64,000 bases of DNA from JAOAPY01 sp038237475 (lineage in GTDB: Bacteria > Acidobacteriota > Blastocatellia > Pyrinomonadales > Pyrinomonadaceae): assembly GCA_038237475.1 (NCBI GenBank), contig JBBRYS010000001.1, positions 124,001 through 188,000 on the forward strand, read 5' to 3'. A program made the translations under genes and the position numbers. Shown here piece by piece: positions 60,538-64,000 of the stretch. How positions within the stretch are numbered: position 1 is the stretch's first letter; each line of letters starts with the position of its first letter. Under the pieces are notes generated by a model. It worked only from the letters and a program-made list of their open reading frames with translations. It ran no database searches and had not been told where the DNA came from.

Positions 60538-60852
60538 TTAGTTCTGTTTGGCTATTACCCTATCGGACATATGTTCATAGGTCGACTCAGGAATAATCTT
60601 CTTACGAACGAGCTCGCCTTTATCGTGAAACGGACGGTTGGCGATAATCCTGGCTGCATATGCGTCTCCGATACCGGGAAGACCGGCCAGTTCAGCTTTG
60701 GAAGCGGAGTTCAAGTCAACCAAGTGGTTCTCATCGCGCGAAGTGTTTTTGTTCACTCGAGCTTCGATCCTATTGGTGTTCACCGATTGCCGGTGACAGG
60801 CCGAGAACATCAGGGCAATCGTCAGTACGATCAACGCAGGGTAGCGTTTCAT
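60538..60852 (-). CDS. Small HhH lipoprotein (ComEA-like)
   Basis: 104 residues from ATG 60852, chosen because AAAGGAGACGAC precedes it. A hydrophobic leader ends in LMFSAC, a plausible lipobox, so it should be anchored outside the cytoplasm. The C-terminal HhH has VDLNSASKAELAGLPGIGDAYAARIIANRPF, the ComEA-type DNA-binding motif (quoted core SASKAELAGLPGIGDAYA). Might bind DNA in uptake or at the cell surface. It is upstream of the HerA-like gene, 78 bases apart. Confidence 0.8.
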   Translation of the reverse strand: MKRYPALIVLTIALMFSACHRQSVNTNRIEARVNKNTSRDENHLVDLNSASKAELAGLPGIGDAYAARIIANRPFHDKGELVRKKIIPESTYEHMSDRVIAKQN

Positions 60853-61063
60853 GTCGTCTCCTTTCCTCGTTGCCACGATCCGGGCGAGTTGCAATCTCAA
60901 CGGTTTCTGAGCCGAATTGAGCCCTGGTACACCCACGACTCTGTTTTCTCGAAAAGATATGTTGACTTACAAAGCATTCTGACATAGAAGCGACTTGGGT
61001 TACCAGCCAACACACTTCCTGGTAGGGTGCTCTGAAGCACCCACCACTTTTTGGAGACTAACA

Positions 61064-61321
61064 ATGATAAGTCCACGGGTATTGATTCAAACCATGATTA
61101 CACTCGCCTCGGCCTCGCTCGGATTAGTGGCGGCTCTTGCCTGGAATGAGGCAATCAAAGCACTGCTAAAAGAGTGGCTCGGGCCCGAAGAGGGCGTCAA
61201 ACCGCTCTTTGTTTATGCAATCCTGGCGACGGCAATTGCTGTTGTCGTACTGGTTCTCCTTGCGCGCATGGCTTCCCGCATTGGCGGGGAGGCCGCCATC
61301 GCTCGTGAGGCGGAGGGTTAA
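61064..61321 (+). CDS. Small two-helix membrane protein (DUF5654-like)
   Basis: 85 residues from ATG 61064. Two transmembrane segments: ITLASASLGLVAALAWNEAIKALL and FVYAILATAIAVVVLVLLARM, separated by KEWLGPEEGVKP. The AALAWNEAI sequence is typical of DUF5654 proteins. Function unknown. It precedes the asparaginase-family gene by about 120 bases on the same strand. Confidence 0.75.
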   Translation: MISPRVLIQTMITLASASLGLVAALAWNEAIKALLKEWLGPEEGVKPLFVYAILATAIAVVVLVLLARMASRIGGEAAIAREAEG

Positions 61322-61442
61322 GAAGGACCGAGAAACTTGGTAGTGCAGGGTAGCCGTTGGTTTGAGGAACGCGCTGTGCCCGTGCCGGCGCCAAAGAATG
61401 GCTTTACTCGTCGTACGAGACAGAACACTTTTAGGAACAAGG

Positions 61443-62564
61443 ATGAGCAAAAAGATGAAACGTCGCGACTTCATGATTACCAGCGCTGCAGCCGGTCTGA
61501 CCATCGCTGCCACCAAAACAAAGGGCCTGCAGGCAGCGCCGGTGATGCTGATTCCAGCTGCCATTAAGCCAGTGGTCGTCTCTTCCGCCAATGGCAATCG
61601 TTTCAAGAACGGCGGGAATATGACGGCTGTCCACAAAGCTTTCACGATGATCACCAAAGGCGAAGACGTGCTCGATTCCGTAATCGCCGGCGTCAATATT
61701 GTGGAACTCGATCCGCTCGATGACAGCGTTGGTTACGGCGGATTACCGAATGCTGACGGTGTAGTGCAACTCGACTCCTCCTGCATGCATGGCCCCAGGA
61801 AGAGAGCCGGGGCCGTCGGAGCGATCGAGGGCATCCGCACGCCTTCACTCGTGGCCCAGGCGGTCATGGACAATACCGATCACCATCTGATCGTCGGCAA
61901 GGGAGCGCAGGACTTTGCGCGCAGCATGGGATTTAAAATTGAAGACGATCTGAATACCGACAATTCGCGCAAGCAATGGCTCGAGTGGAAACGCCGTATT
62001 GACCCTGGCCATTATCTCGATCCGCAAAAGCGCGCCGCAGCCGGTCATCGGGCTGCGTTGGAAATGCTAGCTGAAGGTTTGCTGCGAGAAGAAAACCTGC
62101 ATGGCACCATCAACTGCGACGGCATCAATTCGAAAGGGGAAATCTGCGGCGTGACTACAACCAGTGGACTGGCGTGGAAAATTCCCGGGCGTCTGGGTGA
62201 TTCACCGATCCTGGGCGCAGGGCTTTATGTCGACGGCAACGTGGGCGCTGCGGGATCGACCGGGCGCGGCGAGGCGAATCTTTACAATCTCTGTTCTTTC
62301 GTGATTGTCGAGGAAATGCGCCGCGGCGCTCACCCTAAAGATGCGGGCATGGAAGTGTTGCGGCGCATCAAGGCAAACACGATTGAAAAGCGTCTGCTGA
62401 ACAGCAGAGGCGAGCCCAACTTTGGCATCAACTTTTACATCCTCAACGCCAAAGGGGAGTATGCGGGTGTGTCGATGTATCAGGCCAAATACGCGATGTG
62501 CAACAGTGACGGACCAAAGACACTGGATACTGAACCGCTGCTCTCCGGCAAACCCGGCGATTGA
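61443..62564 (+). CDS. Tat-exported N4-(beta-N-acetylglucosaminyl)-L-asparaginase-family hydrolase
   Basis: 373 residues from ATG 61443 (AGGAACAAGG upstream). Twin-arginine signal KRRDFMITSAAAGL. Ntn-hydrolase of the glycosylasparaginase/isoaspartyl peptidase family: GYGGLPNADGVVQLDSSCMHG, GAVGAIEGIRTPSLVAQAVM, GTINCDGINSKGEICGVTTTSGLAWKIPGRLGDSPI (core GVTTTSGLAWKIPGRLGDSP), GAAGSTGRGEANL. The Thr after GVT is the expected autoprocessing nucleophile. Would remove GlcNAc-linked asparagine or isoaspartyl peptides outside the cytoplasm. Confidence 0.9.
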   Translation: MSKKMKRRDFMITSAAAGLTIAATKTKGLQAAPVMLIPAAIKPVVVSSANGNRFKNGGNMTAVHKAFTMITKGEDVLDSVIAGVNIVELDPLDDSVGYGGLPNADGVVQLDSSCMHGPRKRAGAVGAIEGIRTPSLVAQAVMDNTDHHLIVGKGAQDFARSMGFKIEDDLNTDNSRKQWLEWKRRIDPGHYLDPQKRAAAGHRAALEMLAEGLLREENLHGTINCDGINSKGEICGVTTTSGLAWKIPGRLGDSPILGAGLYVDGNVGAAGSTGRGEANLYNLCSFVIVEEMRRGAHPKDAGMEVLRRIKANTIEKRLLNSRGEPNFGINFYILNAKGEYAGVSMYQAKYAMCNSDGPKTLDTEPLLSGKPGD

Positions 62565-62668
62565 TGGCAGACGGAGAGGGGCCACACAAACAAGGCTCCC
62601 CTCGTCGTCCTGGACGAGTCACCTGAAAATATGAATGAGGAGTTAAGCCGGAGGCAAAGCCAGCGATA

Positions 62669-64000
62669 TTAAGTCTTGGCCAGTCGTTTGACAATAACCA
62701 GCGTGATGTCATCAGCGGCGCGAGTTCCCTGCGCAAATTTTGTGAGTGCCGATTCAATGCGATCGCGAATGCCGGCAGCCGACGCTTCTACGTTACGCTG
62801 CACCACTTCATAAAGACGCGTCGGGCCAAACTCTTCACCTGAGGGGCTGCTGGCCTCAGTGACGCCATCCGAATAAATTACCAGCACATCGCCCGGCTGC
62901 AACTGCGTCCTGCCTTCGCGATATTCGGCGTCCCCTTTGATCCCCAGCGGCAGCCCTCCGGCCGCCAACTGCTCGACCGTACCCGACGAATGGACAATCA
63001 ATGGCGGGTTGTGACCGGCGTTAAGAAATGAAAGTGCGCCCGACTCCGGATCGAGTTCAGCGCAAAATAAAGTTACGAAACGATTAGAAGGAATATTCTC
63101 AGCCAGGTATCGATTGACCGCGCTAATGGTACCGACGAGCGTATCATGCGAACCTGATTGAGCATGTATTGCGGCGTGCAGTGAAGACATGAGGAGCGCT
63201 GCAGCAGTCCCCTTTCCTGAAACATCACCGAGAGCAATTACCCAGCGGCCATCTTCGCGTTTAATGAAATCATAGTAGTCACCTCCGATTTCATAACAGG
63301 GAAAACTGATACCCTGGAATTCGTAGCCGGGCACCGAAGGCGGCGCGGTCGGCTGCAATCGCTGCTGAATCTCACTCGCCAGCTGCAATTCCCGTTCGAG
63401 CCGTTCCTGTTGCAACCGCGCTTCCAGCAGGCGAGCGTTCTGCACCCGGATGGCTGCCACCGAAGCAAGTGTAGTAAGAACTTTCAAGTGGTCTTCGGTA
63501 AAGCGGCCCTCAGCAATGGGCGAGTCCACATAGATAATGCCGAAGACCTGGTTTTCAACCCCGAGCGGCACAGCCAGAACCGAACGCACGCCCTGCAGGA
63601 CCATCGTGCCGCTGGCAAAGCGCGGGTCGTGCTGCGCGTCTGAAGTCAGCACAGACCTCCCGCGCATTACGACTTCTTCAATGACGTTGCGGCTGACCCG
63701 AATCTCACCCACCTGGCCGGCGCGATCTCGCAGCCTCGCCACTGGCACTTTCAATTCGGGGCTGCCTTCATCACGCATCATGATGAGACAGCGATCGGCC
63801 GGCACTGACTCAAACACGAGTGAAACTACCTGCTCGAGCGTCTCGAGCAGCGAGGCCGAGGACAGGAGTGTCACACCTACCTTGCTGATCAAGGCCAGCA
63901 GATTGCTGGTCTTCTCCGTACGCTCGGCTGAGATCAACTCCGGCTTGGTGCGAGCACCTTCGATTGCTTCCAACAATCCCGATGTAGTGCGGTCCGATGA
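62669..64000 (-). CDS. GAF-SpoIIE (PP2C) phosphatase, N-terminus cut by right edge
   Basis: The frame stays open through the window edge (...DRTTSG upstream of LLEAIEGA), so the N-terminus, probably an FHA domain as in related proteins, lies outside. A GAF domain spans about 45-190 (ETLEQVVSLVFESVPADRCLI, AQHDPRF, VLAVPLGVENQVFGIIYVDS). A short coiled coil (RLEARLQQERLERELQLASEIQQRLQ) links to a SpoIIE phosphatase: GGDYYDF, IALGDVSGKGTAAALLMS, FLNAGHNPPL, YSDGVTEA and DDITLVIV, which carry the metal-binding Asp residues. A signal-responsive Ser/Thr phosphatase, probably acting on a partner-switch protein. Confidence 0.9.
   Translation of the reverse strand, partial: SSDRTTSGLLEAIEGARTKPELISAERTEKTSNLLALISKVGVTLLSSASLLETLEQVVSLVFESVPADRCLIMMRDEGSPELKVPVARLRDRAGQVGEIRVSRNVIEEVVMRGRSVLTSDAQHDPRFASGTMVLQGVRSVLAVPLGVENQVFGIIYVDSPIAEGRFTEDHLKVLTTLASVAAIRVQNARLLEARLQQERLERELQLASEIQQRLQPTAPPSVPGYEFQGISFPCYEIGGDYYDFIKREDGRWVIALGDVSGKGTAAALLMSSLHAAIHAQSGSHDTLVGTISAVNRYLAENIPSNRFVTLFCAELDPESGALSFLNAGHNPPLIVHSSGTVEQLAAGGLPLGIKGDAEYREGRTQLQPGDVLVIYSDGVTEASSPSGEEFGPTRLYEVVQRNVEASAAGIRDRIESALTKFAQGTRAADDITLVIVKRLAKT

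Noticed and set aside
1..64000. CRISPR array, tRNA, rRNA, integrase or prophage genes
   Set aside because: No regularly spaced repeats with unique spacers, no T-arm consensus in the intergenic gaps, and no transposase or phage protein was recognised.

Overview
The window is a bacterial chromosome segment of moderate-to-high GC, about 94% coding. It has no rRNA or tRNA genes, prophage, transposase or CRISPR array that I could see. The gene content (a mglAB polarity pair, many receiver and phosphatase signalling proteins, an S46 peptidase, a compact microcompartment locus built around a class II aldolase, and an Hfq-like protein with a long tail) suggests Acidobacteriota, perhaps Blastocatellia. 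That placement is an inference from general resemblance; no marker gene was compared.

Layout. 1-9.7 kb: the end of an unidentified plus-strand gene, then minus-strand genes for a VIT/VWA protein, an MFS transporter, a two-gene XdhC-type maturation factor, a coiled-coil protein, nadC and valS. 9.9-14.4 kb: two receiver-domain proteins, a secreted protein with an internal duplication, pdxA and hfq-like. 14.7-31.8 kb: an almost complete division and cell wall (dcw) cluster on the minus strand, in transcription order mraZ, rsmH, ftsL, ftsI, murF, mraY, murD, ftsW, murG, murC, murB, ftsQ, ftsA, ftsZ. murE and ddl are absent. A TTGACA-17-TACTAT promoter followed by three GACCAC repeats at exact 10-bp spacing precedes mraZ and looks like an autoregulated MraZ operator. 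32.1-35.3 kb (plus strand): ZIP metal transporter, TPM-domain protein, nucleotidyltransferase-like protein and LemA lipoprotein.

35.4-38.8 kb (minus strand): rex, a class II aldolase with an added Cys-rich tail, one BMC-H shell protein, three BMC-P vertex proteins and a small coiled-coil protein ending in a C-x8-C-x2-C-x2-C motif. This is the most interesting region. It has a shell, a redox sensor and one enzyme, but no aldehyde dehydrogenase, phosphotransacylase or kinase.

38.9-43.4 kb (plus): ruvA, ruvB, a YihY membrane protein, queA and a GNAT acetyltransferase. 43.4-44.5 kb (minus): mglB-mglA. 44.8-50.2 kb (plus): a histone-H1-like/TPR fusion, then yvcK-glmU-glmS, which groups UDP-GlcNAc synthesis with its likely regulator and supplies the precursor used by the dcw enzymes. 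50.2-64 kb: Ada-type repair protein, isochorismatase-like hydrolase, UvrD/PcrA helicase, S46 dipeptidyl-peptidase, PolX-like HhH protein, HerA-like ATPase, small HhH lipoprotein, DUF5654-like membrane protein, Tat-exported asparaginase-family hydrolase, and a GAF-SpoIIE phosphatase cut by the right edge. Two families of dispersed intergenic repeats occur: a palindrome of about 70 bp (two copies) and CTTTGTR-type low-complexity inverted repeats (two copies).
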